In this document: piece after piece, positions 1 to 5,712 of the stretch
How positions within the stretch are numbered: the stretch's first letter is position 1
Layout of the letters: the number at the start of each line of letters is the position of its first letter
From: Synergistaceae bacterium
GTDB lineage: Bacteria; Synergistota; Synergistia; Synergistales; Aminobacteriaceae
Assembly (NCBI GenBank): GCA_017458545.1
Contig: JAFTBA010000328.1
Span: 1-10,126 of the forward strand
Length of the DNA: 10,126 nt
Direction: 5' to 3'
Translations under genes and position numbers: made by a program
The notes under the pieces: model-generated
The model's database searches: none
The model's input: the letters and a program-made list of their open reading frames with translations, nothing else
What the model was told of the DNA's origin: nothing

Positions 1-493
1 GAGGCAGGGACTCGAAGCAGGGTTATTCGGTGCAGGAATGGTACTTGTGTTCATGCTGCTGTACTATCAGTTCAGGGGACTGGCAGCTGATGTGGCACTT
101 GCTGTTACGGTGCTGTTAATCTTCGCAGGACTCATAGCGTTCAATGCGACACTGACTCTTCCCGGCATAGCAGGTATTATTTTGACACTGGGCATGGCCG
201 TTGACGGAAACGTCTTAATCTACGAGCGCATTAAAGAGGAACAGAAAGCAGGCAAGACTCCTATGGCGGCACTGGACTCAGGTTTCAGGAAAGCACTTGT
301 AACTATACTGGACTCGAACATAACGACATTGATAGCGGCGTTAGTACTGTTCTATTTCGGTTCTGGTTCAGTGAGGGGCTTCGGCGTAACGCTTTCGGTC
401 GGACTTGTTGCGAGTGTTTTCGCAAACATTGTCGTAACGCGGGCGATACTGCAGTTGTTCGTTAAGCGCGGAAAGGAGATAGTGAGACGGTAA
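1..493 (+). CDS. secD: Protein translocase subunit SecD, C-terminal part (5' end outside window)
   Basis: SecD pairs with SecF in the membrane and uses the proton or sodium gradient to help pull exported proteins through SecYEG. Only the last ~160 residues are present; the frame is open from base 2, so the gene starts left of the window. What remains is the membrane half of the RND-like fold, with several hydrophobic helices. The hallmark motif GMAVDGNVLIYERIKEE is intact, and its Asp (codon at 203-205) corresponds to the essential ion-relay Asp of the family (Asp340 in Thermus SecDF). The usual Ala after this Asp is Gly here, a mild change. The stop codon TAA at 491-493 shares its last base with the secF start, so the two genes are cotranscribed and probably translationally coupled. 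Identification is secure from the motif and the secF neighbour. Confidence 0.97.
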   Translation, partial: RQGLEAGLFGAGMVLVFMLLYYQFRGLAADVALAVTVLLIFAGLIAFNATLTLPGIAGIILTLGMAVDGNVLIYERIKEEQKAGKTPMAALDSGFRKALVTILDSNITTLIAALVLFYFGSGSVRGFGVTLSVGLVASVFANIVVTRAILQLFVKRGKEIVRR

Positions 494-1347
494 TGAAATG
501 GAACATTGACTTCATGAAGTACAGGAAATTTGCTCTCACGGTCAGCCTTGTCCTCGTTCTGGCCAGCGTTGCAATGCTTCTCATAAGAGGTCTTAACTTA
601 GGGATTGACTTCACGGGCGGAAATGTCATTCAGGCGGAATTTACCGAACGTCCCGATGTTGCAGAAGTACGCGGAGTAATCTCGGCAATCGTAGCGAAGG
701 GCGCAATGATTCAGAATTTCGGCGAGAAAGGCATAATCATCCGCACTAATGAGGACACCGAGAAGAGCCGTGAAGATGTCGTTAAAGCCCTCAGTGCTAA
801 GTATGCCGACATGAAGGTAACGGGTTTCGAGAAGGTAGGCCCCGTAGTAGGCGGTGAACTCAGACGGCAGGCTGTCATCGGCGTAACGATTGCTTTAATC
901 GCCATACTGATATACATCACTGTGCGTTTCCAGTTCAGGTTTGCAGTCGTCAGTGTTATACCGCTGGTGCATGACGTACTGATTGCGCTGGGGTTCTTCA
1001 GCCTTACTCAGATGGAAATAGGCTCGTCATTCATAGCTGCAATACTGACGATAGTGGGTTATTCGCTGAACAACACGATAATCATTCTCGACCGTGTGCG
1101 CGAAAACTGGGGCTCACTTTCCCGTGAAGGCATAGTGAATCTCGTGAACAGGTCATTAAACCAGACCTTAGCGCGAACGATTAACACTACGCTGACTACG
1201 CTGTTCCCGGTTATTGCGCTGTGCGTATGGGGAGGGCCTGTGCTTACGGCGTTCAGTTACGCCATGCTCGTGGGAATGATAGCAGGAACTTGGAGTTCCA
1301 TGTTTGTTGCAACGGGACTTCTCTGCGAGTGGCAGCTGAAAAAGTAA
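493..1347 (+). CDS. secF: Protein translocase subunit SecF
   Basis: SecF is the partner of SecD in the inner-membrane complex that aids the late steps of protein export. The 284-residue protein has the standard plan: TM1 about 12-32, the motif GLNLGIDFTGGNVI just after it, a periplasmic domain to about residue 120, then five helices. The TM4-type signature is present as VGYSLNNTIIILDRVREN, and the C-terminal block NQTLARTINTTLTTL follows. The length is normal for a stand-alone SecF. The start is the ATG that overlaps the secD stop; an AAAGGAG at 472-478 lies 14 bases upstream, rather far, which fits coupled translation. One oddity: residue 194 is Asn where the family normally has an Asp (SLND), while Arg228, 34 residues later, is kept. 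The gene is otherwise intact. Confidence 0.97.
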   Translation: MKWNIDFMKYRKFALTVSLVLVLASVAMLLIRGLNLGIDFTGGNVIQAEFTERPDVAEVRGVISAIVAKGAMIQNFGEKGIIIRTNEDTEKSREDVVKALSAKYADMKVTGFEKVGPVVGGELRRQAVIGVTIALIAILIYITVRFQFRFAVVSVIPLVHDVLIALGFFSLTQMEIGSSFIAAILTIVGYSLNNTIIILDRVRENWGSLSREGIVNLVNRSLNQTLARTINTTLTTLFPVIALCVWGGPVLTAFSYAMLVGMIAGTWSSMFVATGLLCEWQLKK

Positions 1348-1360
1348 ACCGGAAAAATTT

Positions 1361-1397
1361 AATCCCCCCTGCCGAAATGACAGAGGGGATTTTTTTG
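1361..1397. terminator. Bidirectional intrinsic terminator between convergent secF and ttdB
   Basis: AATCCCC at 1361-1367 pairs with GGGGATT at 1385-1391, and CTG at 1369-1371 pairs with CAG at 1381-1383 around a 9-base loop, with one C/A mismatch in the stem. A T run (1390-1396) follows on the plus strand. On the minus strand the same stem is followed by TTAAATTTTT (complement of 1353-1362). It starts 13 bases after the secF stop and about 30 bases after the ttdB stop, so it probably ends both converging transcripts. Confidence 0.85.
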
Positions 1398-1426
1398 TTG
1401 AGTTTTGTTGACGATGATTCTTTTTG

Positions 1427-2062
1427 CTACTTAATGAATTTTACCTGCTCGCTGATTTTAGCGATCTGTTCGTCTTTCTTCCTGTTGTATTCGATCTTCT
1501 TCTCCTCGAAGTAATTTCTTCCCTGAGAGTCAATCGACACAATCAACGGTCCGAACTCTTTTACGCGGCAGTTCCAGAGCGTCTCGGGCATACCCAAGTC
1601 GCGCCACTCGGCCTTAACTATCTCTTCAACGCACACGGCTGCAACTACTGCATTACCTGCAGGAATAACGCAGTGTATAGCTCCGAAGTCCTTGCATGCG
1701 TTTGAGGTATTCTCTTTCATACCGCCCTTGCCTACGATTACGCGGACACCTGTAATTTTCACGAAGTCATACTCGAACTTCTCCATACGCATTGATGTTG
1801 TAGGCCCTACTGAAACCATTTCGAACTTCCCGTTATCAGGGTCAATAGGACGGATAATAGGCCCTGCGTGGAGTATAGCGTTGTTGCGGACATCAACGGG
1901 AATTTCCCTGCCCTCTTCAACGACTCTCCTGTGTGCAACATCACGGCATGTCGTTAAACTCCCAGAAAGGTAAACGATGTCGCCTATTTTGATGTCCTTG
2001 AGGTCATCTGCGCTTATCGGAGTTACGAGAATTTTCTTTCCGTCTCTGATTTCTACTGACAT
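1427..2062 (-). CDS. ttdB: L(+)-tartrate dehydratase, beta subunit
   Basis: This is the small subunit of the class I (iron-sulfur) hydro-lyase that turns L(+)-tartrate into oxaloacetate and water in the cytoplasm. The 211-residue protein matches the swivelling C-terminal domain of class I fumarases and, more closely, E. coli TtdB: it has SLTTCRDVAHRR, HAGPI, VSVGPTTSMRMEKFE, VGKGGM and, near the C terminus, CRVKEFGPLIVSID. The start ATG overlaps the ttdA stop by one base (TAATG), with a GGGGTGA-like ribosome site just upstream, so the subunits are made together. It is the last gene of the operon and ends with TAG before a terminator. A two-subunit fumarase is the main alternative, as the families are related, but the motifs and the ttdA partner favour tartrate. 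The beta call is secure; substrate is inferred. Confidence 0.88.
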   Translation of the reverse strand: MSVEIRDGKKILVTPISADDLKDIKIGDIVYLSGSLTTCRDVAHRRVVEEGREIPVDVRNNAILHAGPIIRPIDPDNGKFEMVSVGPTTSMRMEKFEYDFVKITGVRVIVGKGGMKENTSNACKDFGAIHCVIPAGNAVVAAVCVEEIVKAEWRDLGMPETLWNCRVKEFGPLIVSIDSQGRNYFEEKKIEYNRKKDEQIAKISEQVKFIK

Positions 2063-2952
2063 TAGAACTTCACCCCCGAATGTGATAATACTTCACAGTT
2101 GAGGTCTTTGTCGAAAATTATATGGCCTCTTCTGTGGCTCCAGCACCCTACGTTGACTGCAACGCCTATCGCCGAAGGGTGTCTTGCAGTGTTCTCGATG
2201 TTCACGCCCATAACGGCGCAGTTGCCTCCCATACCCTGAGGGCCTAAGCCTATTGCGTTGATGCCGTCCTCTAAGAGCTTCTCCATTTTTGCGGCGCATT
2301 CATTGGGATTGTGGGAACCTATAGGACGCATTAATGCTTTCTTCGAGAGGAGCGCAGCCGTTTCAACAGATGTTGCAACGCCTACACCTACAAGGAGCGG
2401 AGGACATGCGTTGAGTCCGTAAGTAGTCATTCTGTCGAGAACGAATTTCGTAACGCCCTCATAGCCTTCACCGGGCATTAATACCATTGCGTAACCGGGA
2501 AGAGTGCATCCGCCTCCGGCCATGTACGTGTAAATCTCGCACTTGTCCGAATGGGGTACTATGTCCCACCAGACTGTCGGAGTGCCTTTGCCGACGTTCT
2601 TGCCGGTGTTGTACTCGTCAAAAGTTTCGACTGAGTTGTGGCGTAACGGTGTCTCAAACGTAGCTTTGATTACGGCCTCCTTGAGCAATGCTTCGAGGTC
2701 ATCAATGAGAGGGAATTTAGTGCCGCATTTCACCCAGAACTGGAGGACACCTGTATCCTGACAGGAAGGGCGGTCAAGTTTAACGGCGAGTTCCTGATTC
2801 CTGAACATCGTATCGTAAATTACTTTGGCCATAGGGCTGTCTTCTTTTGCGCGAAGCTCGGTAAGTTTCGCTATGACATCATCAGGAAGTTTCTTGGCTG
2901 TGTGGCCTATGAACTTGGCGATAATGTCCGTCATTTTTTCGACCTGAGTCAT
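2062..2952 (-). CDS. ttdA: L(+)-tartrate dehydratase, alpha subunit ([4Fe-4S])
   Basis: Large, cluster-bearing subunit of L(+)-tartrate dehydratase (EC 4.2.1.32). The 296-residue protein carries the three cysteines expected to hold the [4Fe-4S] cluster: Cys64 in PSCQDTG, Cys183 in NACPPLLVGVG and Cys270 in GCWSHRRG. Their spacing equals that of E. coli TtdA as I recall it. Blocks typical of TtdA rather than of fumarase alpha chains are PLRHNSVE, DEYNTGKN, YMAGGGCTLPG and LMPGEGYEG; fumarases of this class have a quite different sequence at the GGG block. The enzyme should be oxygen-sensitive, fitting an anaerobe. A strong AGGAGGTT ribosome site (complement of 2961-2969) sits 8 bases before the ATG. 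It lies 29 bases downstream of the transporter gene and overlaps ttdB by one base, so all three form one operon. Fumarase activity cannot be excluded from sequence. Confidence 0.9.
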   Translation of the reverse strand: MTQVEKMTDIIAKFIGHTAKKLPDDVIAKLTELRAKEDSPMAKVIYDTMFRNQELAVKLDRPSCQDTGVLQFWVKCGTKFPLIDDLEALLKEAVIKATFETPLRHNSVETFDEYNTGKNVGKGTPTVWWDIVPHSDKCEIYTYMAGGGCTLPGYAMVLMPGEGYEGVTKFVLDRMTTYGLNACPPLLVGVGVATSVETAALLSKKALMRPIGSHNPNECAAKMEKLLEDGINAIGLGPQGMGGNCAVMGVNIENTARHPSAIGVAVNVGCWSHRRGHIIFDKDLNCEVLSHSGVKF

Positions 2953-2981
2953 AAAGTTTTAACCTCCTCAAATATTTTATA

Positions 2982-4256
2982 TTATGCCGCCGGGAAGAAC
3001 GGGAAAGCAATCGGCAGTAATATCATGCTTATGATTGTAGCTATTACGATTAAGGGCAGTCCTGATTTCACATAGTCCATGAACGTGTAATCGCCTGCTC
3101 CTACGACCATTGTGTTTGCCGGCATACCGATAGGAGTTGCGTAAGCGCATGAGCCTCCGATTACACATGCCATCAAAACGGCTCTGGGGTCAGCATTCAT
3201 GCCCTGAGCAATCGAGAGGCATATAGGAGCCATTAGCGCAGTAGTTGCGGTATTGCTCATGAAGTTCGTCATAACGCAGCACAGTATGAACACAACGAAA
3301 GTGAACATAGCAGGTGAAGGATTATCGCCTAACGCGCCAATTACTGTTTCGGCGATTAACTTGCCTGCTCCTGTTTTGTCGAGTGCTGCTGCCAGCGAGA
3401 GAGTACCGCCGAATAGGAATATAGTTTTGAGGTCAATCGACTTCAGTGCATCATCCTCAGAGATTACTCCGCAGACTATGAGGAGTATTGCGCCTATACA
3501 GCCGGTAATGCTGAGTGATATATGAATCTGTTTCTCGAATATCATACCGAGAAGAGTAATAACGAGAATGATGAGCGATAAATTTTTCTTCCACTGAGGG
3601 ACAGCAGAAAAATCTTTCTGAACGTCAAAGACACCTTCACCCTTAGGGTCATGATTCGGGAGCAGGTAAAAACCTATTGTAGCGTAGAAGATTATTCCTG
3701 CCAACAGAATAGGGAGTCCTACTATTGCGTACTCGAAGAACCCGAAACCTTCAAGCCCTGCTTTAGTGAGAGTTGACTGAGCGATTAAGTTGCCGGGTGC
3801 GCCGATCATTGAGAGGTTACCGCCCATAGCTGCAGCGAAAACGAGGGGCATTAAGAGTCTTGAACGCTTGAAGCCCGATTTAGCTGCTATACCGATTACG
3901 ACGGGGATTAATACTGCGGCAGTGCCTGTATTTGAGAGGACACCGCTCATTAAACCTACGATTGTCATGATAGCAACGATGAGCATTCTTTCTGAGCTTG
4001 CGAATTTCGTAACGATACCGCCTATTTCGTTGGCCATGCCTGTTTCAAACAAAGCACCTCCGACAATGAACATTGCAACGAAGAGAATGACATTGCTGTC
4101 AATGAAGCCTGAGAAAGCTGTTTTCATGTCGAGAACGCCCGTAATGACCAGGCCTATGCAGACGATCATAGCGGTGAGACCGAGAGGGATTTTTTCGGTT
4201 ACGAACATGACGATGGCAAACGCGAGGAAACACAGAGTGATTACTGCCGGACTCAT
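2982..4256 (-). CDS. SLC13/DASS-family dicarboxylate (probably tartrate) transporter
   Basis: Integral membrane permease of the divalent anion:sodium symporter family (CitT/INDY type), here probably bringing in tartrate or another C4 dicarboxylate for the enzyme encoded next to it. The 424 residues form about eleven hydrophobic segments arranged as two related halves. Each half has the family's SNT motif: Ser108-Asn109-Thr110 (SNTGTAAVLIP) and Ser334-Asn335-Thr336 (SNTATTALMAP). In structurally known members these loops bind sodium and substrate carboxylates. GGNLSMIGAPGNLIAQ and GGSCAYATPIGMPANTMV, following each motif, are also typical. I chose the ATG at 4256 because AGGAGGTT lies 8 bases before it; a longer reading from a TTG at 4277 would run through that ribosome site. 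It is the first gene of the operon. Whether it is a sodium symporter or an exchanger like TtdT cannot be told. Confidence 0.87.
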   Translation of the reverse strand: MSPAVITLCFLAFAIVMFVTEKIPLGLTAMIVCIGLVITGVLDMKTAFSGFIDSNVILFVAMFIVGGALFETGMANEIGGIVTKFASSERMLIVAIMTIVGLMSGVLSNTGTAAVLIPVVIGIAAKSGFKRSRLLMPLVFAAAMGGNLSMIGAPGNLIAQSTLTKAGLEGFGFFEYAIVGLPILLAGIIFYATIGFYLLPNHDPKGEGVFDVQKDFSAVPQWKKNLSLIILVITLLGMIFEKQIHISLSITGCIGAILLIVCGVISEDDALKSIDLKTIFLFGGTLSLAAALDKTGAGKLIAETVIGALGDNPSPAMFTFVVFILCCVMTNFMSNTATTALMAPICLSIAQGMNADPRAVLMACVIGGSCAYATPIGMPANTMVVGAGDYTFMDYVKSGLPLIVIATIISMILLPIAFPFFPAA

Positions 4257-4264
4257 AAAGAGAA

Positions 4265-4273
4265 AACCTCCTG
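4265..4273 (-). promoter_or_regulatory. Ribosome binding site that sets the transporter start
   Basis: On the minus strand the bases read CAGGAGGTT, a nearly full anti-Shine-Dalgarno match, 8 bases before the ATG at 4256. It lies inside the longer open frame that begins at TTG 4277 and so argues against that start. Confidence 0.85.
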
Positions 4274-4320
4274 ACAAATTTTAATTTAATATTAATGATA
4301 ATGTATCCAAGAATTGATGA

Positions 4321-4340
4321 TTGATAATGATAACTATCAA
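4321..4340. promoter_or_regulatory. Inverted repeat over the -10 box, candidate operator
   Basis: TTGATA (4321-4326) and TATCAA (4335-4340) form a perfect 6-base inverted repeat with an 8-base centre that contains the -10 box. A dimeric regulator bound here would block RNA polymerase, so it is a plausible target of one of the neighbouring GntR proteins. The arms are short and AT-rich, so chance is possible. Further downstream, ATACATTAT on the minus strand (complement of 4298-4306) repeats 9 bases found at the regulators' own operator. Confidence 0.45.
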
Positions 4341-4355
4341 CATTGAAATTGTCAA
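4327..4355 (-). promoter_or_regulatory. Sigma70-type promoter of the transporter-ttdA-ttdB operon
   Basis: On the minus strand there is a perfect -35 box TTGACA (complement of 4350-4355), a 17-base spacer and a -10 box TATCAT (complement of 4327-4332). Transcription would start near 4320, giving a leader of about 64 bases before the transporter ATG. It lies in an AT-rich gap between the regulator gene and the operon it presumably controls. Confidence 0.75.
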
Positions 4356-4367
4356 TAGCCCTGACGA

Positions 4368-4388
4368 AAAAATTTACGGTAAATTTTT
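4368..4388. repeat. AT-rich perfect palindrome at the end of the second GntR gene
   Basis: AAAAATTTAC (4368-4377) and GTAAATTTTT (4379-4388) are perfect inverted arms around one base. As RNA from the minus strand this gives a 9-pair A/U stem with a 3-base loop and one or two further U, overlapping the stop codon at 4387-4389. It may act as a weak terminator for the regulator pair or as a protein-binding site upstream of the -35 box; the A/U-only stem makes a strong terminator unlikely. Confidence 0.5.
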
Positions 4389-5028
4389 ACACGTAACGTG
4401 TGAGAATGTCATTCATGCTTCGGACAATGTGAGTGTGCATTGCCTCGTAAGCTCCTGATGAATCGCGCGCCTGTAATTTCGAGAATATATTTTCGTGTTC
4501 GGCGTGGGAGTTGCGGAAGTATTCGGTTCTTGTTGTACGCAGTCCCAATGATAAACCGTTCCATAATTCTGAGAGCATGTTCAGCAGTCTTGTGTTTCCT
4601 GCCGAAAGCCATATGTTGTAATGGAACGATTGATTGTAATCGGGATATTTTTCGGGATTAGTCTCCAAAATTTTCCGGGCCTGAACAATGCAGTGTTCTA
4701 TTCCTTCGAGCGGTGAGTTGTTTTCGCAGACGAGTCTGCATGTCTCTGATTCGAGGGCTGCCCTTATCTCGTAATGTTCGCGTATAGTCTTGCCGTTGAA
4801 ACCCAAAACTACCGCTCCCCTGTTCTGCGACAGCTCAATCAGTCCGTCCCTCGCCAAAATCTGAAACGCCTCGCGCACGGGTGTAGCTGAAATTCCAAGA
4901 GCATGTGCTGTAGCTTCAAGGGTCAATACTTCGCCCTGCTTGAGGCTTTGTGTGATTATTGCCTCGCGTATTGATGAGGCTGCCTGTTCGCGGACGGGCA
5001 TTAACTTAACGGGTTTAAGGTTCAGCAT
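4387..5028 (-). CDS. GntR-family regulator with FCD ligand domain (downstream of the pair)
   Basis: DNA-binding transcription factor of the FadR/FCD branch of GntR proteins, which usually repress catabolic operons until a carboxylic acid binds. The 213-residue protein has an N-terminal winged helix (about 10-75, with ALGISATPVREAFQIL as the recognition region and DGLIELSQNRGAVV as the wing) and an all-helical FCD domain (about 80-210). The metal-site positions are His136 (SFHYN), His178 (EHENIF) and His200; the usual Asp four residues before the first His is Asn132. The ATG overlaps the preceding regulator by 14 bases and has AAGGAG 10 bases upstream (complement of 5039-5044). It lies directly upstream of, and in the same direction as, the tartrate operon, so that operon is the obvious target. 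The ligand (tartrate or a product) is inferred. Confidence 0.9.
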   Translation of the reverse strand: MLNLKPVKLMPVREQAASSIREAIITQSLKQGEVLTLEATAHALGISATPVREAFQILARDGLIELSQNRGAVVLGFNGKTIREHYEIRAALESETCRLVCENNSPLEGIEHCIVQARKILETNPEKYPDYNQSFHYNIWLSAGNTRLLNMLSELWNGLSLGLRTTRTEYFRNSHAEHENIFSKLQARDSSGAYEAMHTHIVRSMNDILTRYV

Positions 5029-5605
5029 GGGTTAAATTCTCCTTATTGTATTTTCGTATTCGTATCATCTCGGCAGCTAATGCCTCTGCGTAAACGGTAT
5101 AACATGCTTTCAATATGCTGATGTCTCCAAGCGAAAGTTTAAGATTACCGAATACTGTATTAATTTTTCTGCCGTCAGAATGTTCAAGTACAAACATAAT
5201 GTAAGTTTCGGTTAAAATTTTGAGAAAGGTCTTCCGTAACGGCGAAACTGCATTCACGTATAACGACCTGTGAAATTCTGCCTGTCCTAATGACGAAAGG
5301 GACTGCAAATTTTCAGCGTTGAGATTCTTTATCACTTCAATCTCCATTAATGACATGTCAATGAATAAATCTTTTACTGCTTTGTCATCAATGTCCGTTA
5401 TTCTCACGTGCTGATTGGGTAACTTTTCGATTAATCCGTGATATTCGAGGGTGATTAAAGCCTCGCGGACGGGTATGCGCGAAATTCCGAGACTGTCAGC
5501 AAATTCATTCTGGCCTATTTCGCCGCTGATTTCACCGAGTAATATTGCTTCCCTGATGATTTCGGCGGCACTTCCTGATTTGTATTTCTTCCTGAGTTCT
5601 AACAT
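5015..5605 (-). CDS. GntR-family regulator with degenerate FCD domain (first of the pair)
   Basis: Second regulator of the same family, transcribed first. The winged helix is clear (DSLGISRIPVREALITLEY followed by HGLIEKLPNQHVRI). The C-terminal domain is reduced: the stretch between its first and middle helices is shortened, and only one metal-site His is kept (EFHRSLYVN). The positions of the other two His hold non-ligand or different residues (LGDISILKA and EMIRIRK). This suggests a regulator that no longer senses through bound metal, or one that pairs with its neighbour. I place the start at the ATG 5605 (196 aa; MLELRKKYKSG) because a good promoter has its -10 box at 5616-5621, so RNA would begin near 5609. 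An in-frame ATG at 5626 would give 203 aa but lies upstream of that start and has only a weak GGA ribosome site. The gene overlaps the next by 14 bases. Confidence 0.85.
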   Translation of the reverse strand: MLELRKKYKSGSAAEIIREAILLGEISGEIGQNEFADSLGISRIPVREALITLEYHGLIEKLPNQHVRITDIDDKAVKDLFIDMSLMEIEVIKNLNAENLQSLSSLGQAEFHRSLYVNAVSPLRKTFLKILTETYIMFVLEHSDGRKINTVFGNLKLSLGDISILKACYTVYAEALAAEMIRIRKYNKENLTHAEP

Positions 5606-5615
5606 GATGGCGTGT

Positions 5616-5627
5616 ATTGTATACATT
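5616..5627. promoter_or_regulatory. Candidate autoregulatory GntR operator
   Basis: The bases ATTGTATACATT contain the perfect palindrome TGTATACA (5618-5625) and differ from the full palindrome ATTGTATACAAT at one base. TTGTATACAA-like sites are known for several FCD-type GntR regulators. The site covers the -10 box of the regulator promoter, so binding by either regulator would repress the pair. The link to these proteins is inferred. Confidence 0.55.
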
Positions 5628-5644
5628 ATTCCGTTTTGTGTAAA
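5616..5644 (-). promoter_or_regulatory. Sigma70-type promoter of the GntR pair
   Basis: On the minus strand TTTACA (complement of 5639-5644), a 17-base spacer, then TACAAT (complement of 5616-5621), each one mismatch from consensus. The -35 box begins 4 bases after the T run of the preceding operon's terminator. The predicted RNA start, about 5609, is only a few bases before the ATG at 5605, so the message may be nearly leaderless. Confidence 0.65.
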
Positions 5645-5647
5645 CAG

Positions 5648-5686
5648 AAAAAAAGAACCGCCGACAAATTAAAGCCGATGGTCCTT
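5648..5686 (-). terminator. Intrinsic terminator of the phosphatase-kinase operon
   Basis: Read on the minus strand, AAGGACCATCGGC (complement of 5674-5686) pairs with GTCGGCGGTTCTT (complement of 5653-5665) around the loop TTTAATTT. The 13-position stem has one A/C mismatch and three G/U pairs, and it runs into a T tract (complement of 5648-5654). It lies 27 bases after the stop of the cyclic-nucleotide-like gene and separates that operon from the regulators. Confidence 0.8.
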
Positions 5687-5712
5687 AATTTTTGACGATG
5701 GTTTTACGATTG

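Noticed and set aside
1221..1514. Plus-strand frame across the secF end and the terminator
   Set aside because: It reads out of frame through secF and through the hairpin; no support as a gene.
1427..2952. Two-subunit class I fumarase instead of tartrate dehydratase
   Set aside because: Not fully excluded, but the AGGGCTLPG block and C-terminal CRVKEFGPLIVSID match TtdA/TtdB, and fumarase alpha chains I know differ at the first of these.
4257..4277. Longer transporter start at TTG 4277
   Set aside because: The extra seven codons run through the AGGAGG ribosome site that serves the ATG at 4256.
3790..4284. Plus-strand open frame of 164 codons opposite the transporter
   Set aside because: It lies entirely antisense to a clear membrane protein gene, has no ribosome site or family motif, and its Ile/Pro/Thr-rich composition is what the reverse of such a gene gives.
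4278..4386. Possible small RNA or riboswitch in the AT-rich gap before the transporter
   Set aside because: Apart from the promoter and short repeats I see no stable structured leader or known riboswitch pattern.
5606..5626. Upstream ATG at 5626 for the first GntR gene
   Set aside because: It lies upstream of the RNA start predicted from the promoter and overlaps the operator; it has only a weak, close ribosome site. I keep it as the alternative start (203 aa).
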